Origin: Paenibacillus chondroitinus NBRC 15376
GTDB taxonomy: Bacteria; Bacillota; Bacilli; Paenibacillales; NBRC-103111
Direction of reading: 5' to 3'
NCBI RefSeq assembly: GCF_004000765.1
Contig: NZ_BILW01000006.1
Coordinates: 1 to 64,000 of the forward strand
Length of the DNA: 64,000 bases
The notes below the pieces were generated by a model. It was not told where the DNA came from. It ran no database searches and worked only from the letters and a program-made list of their open reading frames with translations. A program made the translations under genes and the position numbers. Positions 15,842-24,987 of the stretch are shown one piece after another (position 1 is the first letter of the stretch; each line of letters starts with the position of its first letter).

Positions 15842-17032
15842 ATGATCAGTAAAAACGACATGAAAGAACGAAACCGGATGAGCATTCTGAAAACGATCCG
15901 AAGAGGAGTTTGTTCCCGTGCGGACATCTCGGCCACGCTAGGTCTAAGTAAGCCAGCGGTGTCTGCGCTCGTCGACGAGCTGATCAAGGAGGGCTTGGTG
16001 TACGAGACCGGAAGGGGTGACTCGACTGAAGCAGGCGGCAAGAAACCCATCTTGCTAGACTTTCATGCGAACGTGTCGATGATTGCAGCTGTTTCCTTTA
16101 ACAATAAGCATTACGAGGTCGCGTTAGTTGATTTGGTTGGTGACGTGAAGTTTTATGTGAAAAAAGAAATCCGCATCTCTGACGACTATCGGCAAACCAT
16201 CGATCTGATCGTACAAGAAATACGCGACTTAATTCAAGTGGCGAGGGAGCAGGGACATCAACAGCCTGTCATAGCTTGCGGCGTAGCCATTCGCGGACTG
16301 GTGGACACGAAGATGGGGATTATGCGCTATTCCTCGGCGATGCCATGGAAGGATGCTCCCATCGGGGATTACATGGAGCAAAGCCTGGATATTCCGATCT
16401 TTCTCGAAAATGATGCAAGGGCAGGCACGTATGTTGAACTATTGAACAGTAACGGAACTTACGGCAATTCGCTCGTCTGCGTTAGTGTCGGACTCGGTAT
16501 CGGGACGGGCGTCGCGATTGGCAATGAAGTGTACCGTGGAGCGTTCGACGGTGCTGTAAACTTGGCTCATGCGACAATCGACCATGACGGTCCTCTTTGC
16601 CGCTGCGGAAATCGCGGCTGTTGGGAGGCTTTGGCATCCATCACTGCTTTCAGTGAAGAGCTGGTACGTCGCGATGGAAAATATGCGGATTTAGAATTCA
16701 GTGAAATTCTAAACCTTTACCATGAGGGGGACGCTGTTGTCGCGGATGTTTTGTTCAATTATACCGGCTATTGGCTCGGGGTAGGCATAACCAACATCTT
16801 GCATACCTTTAATCCTGAGGTACTGATTATTCAAGGGGAACTTACATCTGTCGGGCCTGAGCTTGAGCGGAAAATTATCGAAGTTGTCCATCAACGAGTG
16901 AAATCTGCGGTCACAAAGCGCAGTGTGATTCGTTTTTCCGAACATTCCGAAAAACTTCAGGTAAGGGGAGCAGCGGCTGTTATCTCCCAGTACTTTTTCT
17001 CCGATTCGCATCATCGTCTTATTTGGAAATGA
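15842..17032 (+). CDS. ROK family transcriptional regulator (copy 1)
   Basis: A protein of about 396 residues with an N-terminal winged helix (CSRADISATLGLSKPAVSAL, about residues 24-43) and a C-terminal ROK sugar-kinase-like domain. The ROK signature CRCGNRGCWE supplies the zinc-binding Cys/His region, and the sugar-site motif ENDARAGTYVE is present. XylR/NagC-type ROK proteins repress catabolic genes until a sugar binds. I use the ATG at 15842; the in-frame ATG at 15824 has no ribosome binding site. The adjacent paralogue is roughly 85 percent identical by eye and has the same recognition helix, so both should bind the same operators. Confidence 0.92.
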   Translation: MISKNDMKERNRMSILKTIRRGVCSRADISATLGLSKPAVSALVDELIKEGLVYETGRGDSTEAGGKKPILLDFHANVSMIAAVSFNNKHYEVALVDLVGDVKFYVKKEIRISDDYRQTIDLIVQEIRDLIQVAREQGHQQPVIACGVAIRGLVDTKMGIMRYSSAMPWKDAPIGDYMEQSLDIPIFLENDARAGTYVELLNSNGTYGNSLVCVSVGLGIGTGVAIGNEVYRGAFDGAVNLAHATIDHDGPLCRCGNRGCWEALASITAFSEELVRRDGKYADLEFSEILNLYHEGDAVVADVLFNYTGYWLGVGITNILHTFNPEVLIIQGELTSVGPELERKIIEVVHQRVKSAVTKRSVIRFSEHSEKLQVRGAAAVISQYFFSDSHHRLIWK

Positions 17033-17046
17033 TAGCGTTGTTGCTT

Positions 17047-17230
17047 TAACGGACCCCAGCGCCGTTATTCTAGGCAAATTGCCGCAATTTGCATCATTAA
17101 CGGACTCCAGTGACGTTATTTTGTCATTTAGCATGCTAAATCCCGCTTTGAGGTACGAATAGCAGCGCTGGAGTCCGTTAGAATTGGAAAGAGCCGCAAT
17201 TCCTGCGAATAGCGGCTTCTCGGTCCGTTA
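17047..17230 (+). repeat. FFRR element, type I, copy B
   Basis: Modules of 23 nt start at 17047 and 17098 (forward) and 17158 and 17208 (reverse). Each has TAACGG-like and CCGTTA-like ends. The first spacer contains the near-perfect palindrome GCAAATTGC-C-GCAATTTGC and the centre contains the perfect palindrome TTTAGCATGCTAAA. Spacings 51, 60 and 50 bp equal those of copy A. It lies just downstream of ROK copy 1. Confidence 0.88.
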
Positions 17231-17456
17231 GGGATTGGCGCTACGCCTAGTGCTCTGAACTATATTCTAACCGCATATCTAAACCGAGGAACCACGTCGC
17301 ATAGCGCACAGCATAACCAACCCCAAACCGTACTTCCAAACTTTACACGCACGCCGCGTAACTAAACCGCACCTGCACATTGCACACCGCACACCGCACA
17401 CCCTCACCCAATACCCACACTCTGACCAGTGTATCTCGAAAAGTAGCCAGCTACTC

Positions 17457-17639
17457 TAACGGACCCCAGAGCCGTTATTGCCGCCCAATTGCCGCCATTT
17501 GCAACATTAACGGACCCCAGTGACGTTATTTCGTCTTTTCACACGCTAAATCCCGCCTTGAAGCACGAATAGCGGCACTGGAGTCCGTTAGAATTGGAAA
17601 AGCCCCAATTCCAGCGAATAGCGACCGCTCGGTCCGTTA
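17457..17639 (+). repeat. FFRR element, type I, copy C
   Basis: Modules of 23 nt start at 17457, 17508 (forward) and 17568, 17617 (reverse), spaced 51, 60 and 49 bp. Spacer sequences also resemble copy B, so B and C are close relatives, whereas copy A is more diverged. Between B and C (17231-17456) there is C/A-rich DNA with three tandem GCACACC units and no gene. Confidence 0.88.
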
Positions 17640-17684
17640 GAGACGAGCGCCAATCTGCCCACAACATAAAGCTCAAAAAATATA

Positions 17685-17747
17685 TTGACAGCCCCAACGG
17701 GGAGGCAGTAATATTGCCTTATAAGTTAGTTAGTTATTATAACTAAC
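17685..17747 (+). promoter_or_regulatory. Promoter and ROK operator of second ROK gene
   Basis: TTGACA (17685-17690), 18 nt, TAATAT (17709-17714), then GTTAGTT-ATTAT-AACTAAC (17729-17747) with an extra tandem GTTA in front. Arms are identical to the operator before ROK copy 1; only the 5-nt spacer differs. Confidence 0.75.
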
Positions 17748-17796
17748 ATACGTAAAACCAATTCATGCCGACAAATGGACAGATTGGAAGGACACG

Positions 17797-18990
17797 ATGA
17801 AAATGATCAGCAAAAACGATATGAAAGAACGAAACCGGATGAGCATTCTGAAAACGATCAGAAGCGGAGTTTGCTCACGAGCCGAAATTTCAGCAGCTCT
17901 TGGGCTAAGTAAGCCGGCCGTTTCCGCGCTCGTTGATGAACTGATCAAGGAAGGCCTGGTGGTTGAGACCGGAAGGGGGGACTCTACCGAAGCCGGCGGT
18001 AAAAAGCCCATTCTGCTTGATTTTCAGGCAGATGTGGCGATGATCGCAGCCGTATCTTTTAACAACAAGCATTACGAAATTGCGCTAGTCGATTTACTGG
18101 GTGTCGTGAAGTTTTATATGAAAAAGAAAATCCGCATCTATGATGACTACCGGCAGACGATCGATCTGATCGTGCAGGGAATTCGCGATTTGATTCAAGA
18201 GGCGCGTGCGCAAGGCCAGCAGCAGCCTGTCATGGCATGCGGCATTGCTGTTCGCGGACTGGTCGACACGGATAAAGGCATTATGCGCTATTCATCGGCG
18301 ATGCCATGGAAGGACGCTCCCATCGGAGAATATATGAGTCAAAGCCTGGACATCCCGATTTTCCTGGAAAATGATGCGAGGGCTGGCACGTATGTAGAGA
18401 TGCTGAACAGCAACGGCAACTATAGAGATACGCTGGTTTGCGTCAGCGTCGGAATCGGGATCGGGACCGGAGTCGTCATCGGTAATGAGGTGTACCGGGG
18501 AGCATTTGGTGGGGCTGTAAACTTGGCTCATGCAACCATTGATCATGATGGCCCCCTGTGTCGCTGCGGCAACCGCGGTTGTTGGGAAGCTCTGGCATCC
18601 ATCACGGCTTTTGGCGAAGAGCTGTCACGCAGAGACGGAAAGTATGCGGAGCTAGAGTTCGGTGAAATCGTAAGCCTTTACCGTGAGGACGATCCGATTG
18701 TTGCAGATGTTTTGCTTAACTATACCGGCTATTGGCTGGGGATTGGCATCGCTACGATATTAAATGTGTTTAATCCCGAACAGCTGATTATCCAAGGGGA
18801 GATTACCCAAGCAGGCCCTGAATTGGAAAAGAAAATTATCGAAGTTGTTCAGCAAAGAGTTTCCGCGGTCACAAGGCGCAGCCAAATCCGGTTCTCCGAA
18901 CATTCGGAGAAGCTTCAAGTGAGGGGGGCTGCTGCGATCATCAGCAATCATTTTTTTTCCGACATGTATCACCGTATGATTTGGCAATGA
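17797..18990 (+). CDS. ROK family transcriptional regulator (copy 2)
   Basis: The 397-residue paralogue of the preceding ROK gene has the same winged helix (SRAEISAALGLSKPAVSALV) and the zinc motif CRCGNRGCWE. GGAAGG lies 5-6 nt before the ATG at 17797. Differences from copy 1 are spread through the sugar-binding domain, so ligand affinity could differ while DNA specificity stays the same. The next gene, an ABC permease, starts 28 bp after its stop, so this copy heads the transport and catabolic operon that runs to 28057. Confidence 0.93.
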   Translation: MKMISKNDMKERNRMSILKTIRSGVCSRAEISAALGLSKPAVSALVDELIKEGLVVETGRGDSTEAGGKKPILLDFQADVAMIAAVSFNNKHYEIALVDLLGVVKFYMKKKIRIYDDYRQTIDLIVQGIRDLIQEARAQGQQQPVMACGIAVRGLVDTDKGIMRYSSAMPWKDAPIGEYMSQSLDIPIFLENDARAGTYVEMLNSNGNYRDTLVCVSVGIGIGTGVVIGNEVYRGAFGGAVNLAHATIDHDGPLCRCGNRGCWEALASITAFGEELSRRDGKYAELEFGEIVSLYREDDPIVADVLLNYTGYWLGIGIATILNVFNPEQLIIQGEITQAGPELEKKIIEVVQQRVSAVTRRSQIRFSEHSEKLQVRGAAAIISNHFFSDMYHRMIWQ

Positions 18991-19018
18991 CTTCGTCTAT
19001 GGGGGGATTGGTTCGTGT

Positions 19019-20131
19019 ATGGATCAAATAAAGCAAGCAAGAAGCCATTCAGCACCAGCATACTTGTTTTTATGGTTGTCTATCTTGGGACTCGTTACAA
19101 ATATCTTTACACTGCAAAGTGAGATAGCTCCTGCAGCCAAATTCGGCTTGATTGGAGTAACCGTTGTTTTCATATTCCTATGGTCTTTGTTTTTCTTCGG
19201 AGATAAACATATCCGCTATACGCTTGTGATTCCAGGATTTGTGATTTTATTTTGCGTCACAACCGTACCCGCAATCTTCCTCCTATACCTTAGTGTGTTT
19301 GACGTATCGCTGTTAAATTTCAAAGGGGAATGGTCATTTGTTGGGCTTACTAACTATACGTATTTCCTCACCAAAGACAAATTGTTCTACGGAGCCATTA
19401 TCCGCACGATTGAATACATGGTCATTGTGCTCGGGCTGCAAATGGTAATCGGAATGGGCCTTGCGCTGCTGCTGCAGCGAGAGTTTCGAGGCCGCTCTTT
19501 CGTTTCATCGGTGCTGGTGATCCCGGTGATGACGTGTCCCATCGTCATTGCGATGCTGTGGAAATATATGTACAGCAGTTATAACGGCTTTATAAATCTA
19601 ATGTTAAAAAACGTGGGAATCGGCGAGATCCCGTGGCTAACCAATCAACCGCTGCCATGGATAAGCCAAATCCCGGGAATCGGTACCTTCCTGGTTACCT
19701 ATCTGAATGCCAATATCGGTTTCGCGGCTGCAATTATCGTGAATATTTGGCAGTGGACGCCTTTTGTGTATCTGATGTTCCTAGCGGGGCTAAGTGCTCT
19801 GCCGAGAGAGCCGTATGAAGCAGCCAAGGTGGACGGAGCAAATGTCTGGCAGACGTATTGGCACATTACGTTCCCGTTGTTGCGCCCGGTTATTGGTGTA
19901 GTGTTCCTCATTCGAATCATTGATCTCATGAAGGTGTACGATCAGATTTGGGCTTTGTTTGGCGACTCGGTTACCATGCGCACGCTGAACATTCATATTT
20001 TTTCAACGGGTCTGACCGGTCAGGATTATAGTAAAGGCGCGGCCTTATCCATCCTTGTGCTGGTGCTCATTATCGGAATCAGCTTTCTTTTCTCAAATAT
20101 CGGTAAATGGGTTTCCAAAAGGGGGGCATAA
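19019..20131 (+). CDS. Sugar ABC transporter permease (MalF type)
   Basis: The 370-residue integral membrane protein has about eight hydrophobic segments, two more at the N-terminus than the usual six. The EAA loop that contacts the ATPase is EPYEAAKVDGANVWQTYWHI (about residues 264-283). It forms the import channel together with the next gene's product. The ATG has GGGGGG about 12 nt upstream, a rather long spacing, which may lower translation. First structural gene after ROK copy 2. Confidence 0.93.
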   Translation: MDQIKQARSHSAPAYLFLWLSILGLVTNIFTLQSEIAPAAKFGLIGVTVVFIFLWSLFFFGDKHIRYTLVIPGFVILFCVTTVPAIFLLYLSVFDVSLLNFKGEWSFVGLTNYTYFLTKDKLFYGAIIRTIEYMVIVLGLQMVIGMGLALLLQREFRGRSFVSSVLVIPVMTCPIVIAMLWKYMYSSYNGFINLMLKNVGIGEIPWLTNQPLPWISQIPGIGTFLVTYLNANIGFAAAIIVNIWQWTPFVYLMFLAGLSALPREPYEAAKVDGANVWQTYWHITFPLLRPVIGVVFLIRIIDLMKVYDQIWALFGDSVTMRTLNIHIFSTGLTGQDYSKGAALSILVLVLIIGISFLFSNIGKWVSKRGA

Positions 20132-20134
20132 CGG

Positions 20135-20965
20135 ATGGAAAGGACCTTCAAGGCCATTGCGGCGAAAATTGTCGTAACTTGTCTTATTGCAATCGTCATC
20201 CTGGTGTGGGCAGTACCGATTTTCTGGATGATTTTAAGCAGTTTCAAGTCCACACAAGCGATCATTGAGCCAAAACTCATCGTTTGGTTTAAGCCAACAC
20301 TCGCTAACTACAAATTTATTTTCGAAACTCAGAATTTTTTTCAATACCTGATCAATAGCCTGATCGTTGCGGTATGTGCGACATTTATATGCCTAACGAC
20401 CGGAACGCTGGCTGCCTATAGCATTGCGCGATGGCGGACAGGAGGGAACGCGTTTGCGAACTGGGTCATTTTTACGAAAATGGCGCCGCCTGCGATTCTC
20501 ATCATTCCTTTTTTCCTGATGTTCAAAAGCATTGGCTTGATCAATACGGTTTGGGCGCTTGTCATTGCCAACATTACGTTTAATATTCCTTTTGTTATCT
20601 GGACGATGCGCGGATTTTTTGATGAATTGCCTGAAGATATGGAGGAAGCTGCGTTAATTGACGGCTGCACAAGACTTGAAGCTTTTTGGCGCGTATCGCT
20701 GCCTTTGGCCCGCTCGGGTCTCATTACGACCAGCATTTTTTGCTTCCTGTTTGTATGGAATGAATACTTGTTCGGCCTTACTCTTGCGCTTTCGGAGAAA
20801 AGTAAAACATTGCCTGTAGCAACCGGGGATTTCATTACGGGGTATTCAATTAACTGGGGACCGGTATTCGGCTCGGGAAGCTTAATTCTATTGCCTGCCT
20901 TTATCATGGTTTTGTTTCTGCAACGTTATATCGTTCAGGGCTTAACTGTGGGGGCAGTTAAATAG
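20135..20965 (+). CDS. Carbohydrate ABC transporter permease (MalG type)
   Basis: The 276-residue permease has about six transmembrane helices and the EAA loop MEEAALIDGCTRLEAFWRVS near residues 169-188. It starts 3 bp after the upstream permease, with the ribosome binding site AGGGGGG inside that gene's end, so the two are translationally linked. It pairs with the MalF-type subunit in a CUT1 importer. No ATPase gene follows, which is normal for Firmicutes using a shared MsmX-like ATPase. Confidence 0.94.
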   Translation: MERTFKAIAAKIVVTCLIAIVILVWAVPIFWMILSSFKSTQAIIEPKLIVWFKPTLANYKFIFETQNFFQYLINSLIVAVCATFICLTTGTLAAYSIARWRTGGNAFANWVIFTKMAPPAILIIPFFLMFKSIGLINTVWALVIANITFNIPFVIWTMRGFFDELPEDMEEAALIDGCTRLEAFWRVSLPLARSGLITTSIFCFLFVWNEYLFGLTLALSEKSKTLPVATGDFITGYSINWGPVFGSGSLILLPAFIMVLFLQRYIVQGLTVGAVK

Positions 20966-20997
20966 AGCAAAAAACAATAAAAATGGAGGGTTCGAAC

Positions 20998-22329
20998 ATG
21001 AAGCTGAAGCGGTTAAAAAGAAGATCAGTGTTAACGGTATTGCTGGCGTCAAGTCTTGTTTATGCAAGTGCATGCTCAACTGACAGCGGAAAGCCAATCG
21101 ACAAGGGGAGTTCAGAGAGTCCAAAGGCGCAAGAGGGGCAAAAAGCGCGGGAAATTACCATTTTTACACGTACGGGTCCTGACACGAGCGATTATGTCAA
21201 AGAACAAGGCAAAGAGTTCACGAAATTAACAGGGATCAAAGTCAACATTACCGAGCAGGGCGCCAGCAATTATTTTACCAACATGACCAATCAACTGATT
21301 GGAGGCACGGACACTTTTGACTTGGCGACTACAAACAATACGTATGTAGCTCCGCTGGCAGAAGCAGGCGCAATTGAGCCGTACGATGAGTACATCAAGA
21401 AGTTTGATCCGAACTATGATTGGAAAGATGTTGCTTTTCAATACAAGTACAAAGATAAAACGGTTGCCATGCCTTATAACCTAAGCATTCATCTGTTCTA
21501 CTACCGTTCAGATTTGATTCCGAATCCGCCGCAAACCTGGGAAGAGTTCGCAGCAGAAGCTAATAAATGGACCAAGTCGAAAAATCCGGCTTCGCCAACA
21601 GCATACGGTGCATCTTGGACGGCGTTGTCCGGCTCTGAGCAGCCGAAAGTATTTTATTCGATGATGTGGTCATTTGGCGGAGAGATTGCGAAAGACGGCA
21701 AGGCAGGTGTAGGTTCGGCTGGGGCGATCAAGGCCGGAGAACTCTGGCAATCCATGGTCAAGGACGAAGTCATTCCTAAGGATACGCCAAACTGGGGGTA
21801 TTCGAACGTATTCGATGCTTTGAAAACAGGCACGATTGCGATGGCCGCACCTTTCTGGAGTGCTGCTTATACAGAGCTTAAGAAAAGCGACAGCCCTTAC
21901 AAGGATAAGATTAAAATTGGCGTAATTCCTGGCGAGAAGCAGGCTGACGGGAAAATCTTGCGTACACCGCTCTTCCAATCATGGACGCTGATTATGAACA
22001 AAAACGCGAAAAACAAAGAAGATGCAGCGAAATTCGTAGAGTTCATGACTAGTAAAGAAGGAGCGATGCGTGAAGCCAAACTAGGCGGTTTGCCAATTCG
22101 TTACTCTGTGCTCAGCGATCCTTCGCTGCAGCCCCGCGAATTTTACGATACAGTCCTGGAAACGTTAAAAGTCGCAAAAGACGAGCCGCTCGTGCCTTAT
22201 TATTTGAAGCAGCATGAAATTATGAACACAGCCCTTTCGGGAATTATGACGGGAACGGTTAAACCGGATGCAGCGCTGAAAAGTGCGGAGAAAGATTTGC
22301 AAGCACTTATAGACGGAAGTAAAAAGTAA
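20998..22329 (+). CDS. Extracellular sugar-binding lipoprotein (ABC SBP family 1)
   Basis: A protein of about 443 residues. The ATG at 20998 has GGAGGG 7-8 nt upstream; an in-frame ATG at 20983 lies before that site and is unlikely. The signal peptide is KRLKRRSVLTVLLASSLVYAS with a lipobox ASAC, so the protein is lipid-anchored outside the membrane. The mature part shows the type 1 solute-binding fold with EITIFTRTGPDTS early and AAKFVEFMTSKEGAMREAK near residue 350, typical of CUT1 sugar binders. It delivers the substrate to the two permeases just upstream. Ligand unknown. Confidence 0.93.
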   Translation: MKLKRLKRRSVLTVLLASSLVYASACSTDSGKPIDKGSSESPKAQEGQKAREITIFTRTGPDTSDYVKEQGKEFTKLTGIKVNITEQGASNYFTNMTNQLIGGTDTFDLATTNNTYVAPLAEAGAIEPYDEYIKKFDPNYDWKDVAFQYKYKDKTVAMPYNLSIHLFYYRSDLIPNPPQTWEEFAAEANKWTKSKNPASPTAYGASWTALSGSEQPKVFYSMMWSFGGEIAKDGKAGVGSAGAIKAGELWQSMVKDEVIPKDTPNWGYSNVFDALKTGTIAMAAPFWSAAYTELKKSDSPYKDKIKIGVIPGEKQADGKILRTPLFQSWTLIMNKNAKNKEDAAKFVEFMTSKEGAMREAKLGGLPIRYSVLSDPSLQPREFYDTVLETLKVAKDEPLVPYYLKQHEIMNTALSGIMTGTVKPDAALKSAEKDLQALIDGSKK

Positions 22330-22350
22330 TATTTCTGAGGGAGTGACAGG

Positions 22351-23406
22351 ATGCCGAATGTATACGGATTACACGGAAAAGAGAGTTTGCTTGCGCATAT
22401 GCCAGATATTCGCCAATTAGCCGGTTTTGAGCGTATGGAGCTGCTGCAAGGCAAAGGCCGTGGCAATGAAGTCATCCAGGTTCGCAATGGCTCAGGGCTG
22501 CAGTTTCAAATTGCGGTAAGCCGCTCTTTCGATATTGGCATGTGCGAACTGTATGGCATTCCTCTTGCCTGGCTGTCGCAAAACGGGCCTGTCGCTCCTT
22601 TTTATTATGAAAGAGAGGAGTGGAACCGCAGCTTTGAAGGCGGCTTGCTGGCAACTTGCGGCTTAACGACGATGGGCAAACCGAGTGTAGATGAAGGGCA
22701 AGTGTATGGTCCGCACGGGCGTATTTCCTCGACACCTGCGGAACTGCTGCAATCGGAGGGGCGCTGGCATGACAGCGGTCAATATGAATTGATTTTTCGC
22801 GGACGCGTCCGTGAAAGCTCAGCGACCGGTGAGAACCTTGTGTTGGAAAGGACGATCGTGACCAGGCTGGGGGAGAACAGATTGGAGATCACGGATTCGG
22901 TTACGAACGAATCGCAGCGGCCTGTTGCACATTTAATGATGCATCATTTTAACCTTGGTTTTCCGCTTATTGGTGAAAACTGTGCGATTGATATACCGGA
23001 TGGCCCCAAAAGATGGATTAACGGCCAGGGAGCAACCGATCGTTGGAGCTCGTATCCTGCGCCACTGGAGAATGGACAGCCATCGGTAATGGCACACGAG
23101 AATGTGCAGGAGGATCATAAGGAAGGAACCGTTCAGGTTCGCATCAGCAACAAGATTGTGCATAACGGTGAAGAGAAAAGGTTAGTGGCAGGAATACGAT
23201 ACGATAAAAAAGCAAGCCCTGTCTTGACGCAGTGGAAGCATCCTGGCAAAGGAGTTTACGTACTCGGCATTGAGCCAGGCAATGCGACAACAGAAGGACG
23301 CGCTGTACATCGCGCGAGGGGAACCTTGCCGGTACTGGCTCCTGGAGAGCGGAAAACGTACTCATTTTGCGTGGAAGCTCGGTTGGAATCCATTTTACCC
23401 GTATAA
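22351..23406 (+). CDS. DUF4432 (aldose-epimerase-like) protein
   Basis: The 351-residue protein matches DUF4432, a beta-sandwich family related to galactose mutarotase. Diagnostic stretches are SRSFDIGMCELYGIPLAW near residue 55, FEGGLLATCGLTTMGKP near 95 and LMMHHFNLGFPL near 200, where conserved histidines could act in epimerisation. It starts 21 bp after the binding-protein gene with GGGAG upstream. A cytosolic role in anomer or epimer conversion of the imported sugar is the natural inference. Confidence 0.87.
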   Translation: MPNVYGLHGKESLLAHMPDIRQLAGFERMELLQGKGRGNEVIQVRNGSGLQFQIAVSRSFDIGMCELYGIPLAWLSQNGPVAPFYYEREEWNRSFEGGLLATCGLTTMGKPSVDEGQVYGPHGRISSTPAELLQSEGRWHDSGQYELIFRGRVRESSATGENLVLERTIVTRLGENRLEITDSVTNESQRPVAHLMMHHFNLGFPLIGENCAIDIPDGPKRWINGQGATDRWSSYPAPLENGQPSVMAHENVQEDHKEGTVQVRISNKIVHNGEEKRLVAGIRYDKKASPVLTQWKHPGKGVYVLGIEPGNATTEGRAVHRARGTLPVLAPGERKTYSFCVEARLESILPV

Positions 23407-23464
23407 GGGGTGGAAATTTGCGTGAAGGATTAACGATATTATCATGAATTGGAGTGATCGGGAA

Positions 23465-24973
23465 ATGAAGCTGTTTTGGGGAGATTTGCATAATCACTGT
23501 GGGATTACGTATGGTTTTGGCGGTTTGGAGAACGCGTTGTCTGTGGCCAAAGAACAATTGGATTTCTGCGCAATCATTGCCCACGCGATGTGGCCGGATA
23601 TGCCGGAAAGAACGGAAGGACTGGAATTTTTGGTCGATTTCCATTTGAAAGGATTTGCCAAGCTGAGAGGCAATTGGGAGCATGTCCGTGAAACGGTTAA
23701 AACGTGGAACGTTCCACATGAATTTGTAACCTTTCAAGGTTATGAGATCCACTCAAGTGAATTTGGTGATCATCATGTACTGTCAACTTCGGATGAGCTC
23801 CCTTTGATCGAAGCTGGTTCGCCGTCTGAGCTTGTAGCTGCGCTAGCTCCACTGCCCGTCATTGCTGTACCTCATCATGTGAGTTACACGCCTGGCTACC
23901 GGGGAGCGAACTGGGAGGCATTTTCGGAGTCAATCAGTCCTGTTGTGGAAGTATACTCCAAGCACGGCTGCTCCATGTCCGACTCCAGTGCGTATCCGTG
24001 TTTGCATACGATGGGCCCTCGCGACTCGCGCAATACAGTTGTATCGGCCATTCGAAGCGGAAGGAAGTTCGGCTTCGCTGGCTCAACCGATCATCACGCT
24101 GGATATCCCGGCTCTTATGGAGACGGTCGAGTGGCTGTACTGGCTACTGAAAAAACGCGTGATGCGATATGGGAGGCTCTGCTGGCTCGCCGCACATATG
24201 CAATTACCGGAGATAAAATCGCGTGTTCCTTTACCGTGAACGGCGCTATTTTTGGCAGCGAAGTGAAGGTAGACGGACGCAGAGAGCTTAAACTGGATGT
24301 TACGGGCTGCGACTTCATTGACAAAGTAAGCGTGTATAAGAACGGTGTGCTATGGAAAGTTGTTAATGCTCAGCATGCCGGTCTTCAGCAGTTACCCGAA
24401 CCTCAAACGCAAGGCAAGTATAAAGTGCGTGTGGAAATGGGATGGGGCGACAGCCAAACAGGGTATGTTTGGCAGGGCAACGCTCGTCTGGACAAGGGGC
24501 AAATCGTCTCGCTAGAGACATGTTTCCGAGGACAAAGCGTATTGGCGCCGACGCCGGAGATGCGGGATAATCCGGATATTAACCTGCTCGGCAACAAGCT
24601 CATAGCTTGGTCTGAACAGAAGGCGGAATGGACTTGTACGACGTTTAAGAATGTGTCCACACGGCACCCGCAAACCGCTGCGCTTATTTTCGAAATTGAA
24701 GGAGACACAAGCAGTCAATTATCCATTGAAGTGAACGGCCAAATCTTCACTTATACGATCGGTGAGCTCCTTGAAGGAAGCCGCTCGGCGCATATGCTGC
24801 CGCACAGCTCCGAGGCCATCCTCGTGCATCGCGCTGTACCTGAACACGCGTATTCCTTCCGGGGCGAATGGCACGACGATGAAAAAGAACGAGATTGCGA
24901 CGCCTATCATGTGGAAATCAGACAAACAAATGAACAGTATGCTTGGATCACGCCTGTATTCGTTATTTCTTAA
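23465..24973 (+). CDS. PHP-superfamily metallohydrolase (DUF3604/CehA-like)
   Basis: A protein of 502 residues. The N-terminal motif LFWGDLHNHCGITYG carries the first metal-binding HxH. Further metal ligands appear in VPHHVSYTPGYRG and in the GSTDHHAGYPG motif near residue 210. These are the marks of PHP-type metal-dependent hydrolases annotated as DUF3604 or CehA/McbA-like. The C-terminal ~250 residues look like a beta-rich domain. It may hydrolyse an ester or phosphoester of the imported compound. I prefer the ATG at 23465 (GGAG 10 nt upstream) to the in-frame ATG at 23444, which lacks a site. No signal peptide. Substrate unknown. Confidence 0.82.
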   Translation: MKLFWGDLHNHCGITYGFGGLENALSVAKEQLDFCAIIAHAMWPDMPERTEGLEFLVDFHLKGFAKLRGNWEHVRETVKTWNVPHEFVTFQGYEIHSSEFGDHHVLSTSDELPLIEAGSPSELVAALAPLPVIAVPHHVSYTPGYRGANWEAFSESISPVVEVYSKHGCSMSDSSAYPCLHTMGPRDSRNTVVSAIRSGRKFGFAGSTDHHAGYPGSYGDGRVAVLATEKTRDAIWEALLARRTYAITGDKIACSFTVNGAIFGSEVKVDGRRELKLDVTGCDFIDKVSVYKNGVLWKVVNAQHAGLQQLPEPQTQGKYKVRVEMGWGDSQTGYVWQGNARLDKGQIVSLETCFRGQSVLAPTPEMRDNPDINLLGNKLIAWSEQKAEWTCTTFKNVSTRHPQTAALIFEIEGDTSSQLSIEVNGQIFTYTIGELLEGSRSAHMLPHSSEAILVHRAVPEHAYSFRGEWHDDEKERDCDAYHVEIRQTNEQYAWITPVFVIS

Positions 24974-24987
24974 GGAGGCTCCCGTTC

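Noticed and set aside
17384..17404. Three tandem GCACACC units in C/A-rich DNA
   Set aside because: Too short and too simple to distinguish from chance in a biased stretch.
17047..17639. CRISPR array as explanation for the 23-nt modules
   Set aside because: Modules alternate in orientation, differ in sequence within one element, occur only four at a time, and no cas genes are near.
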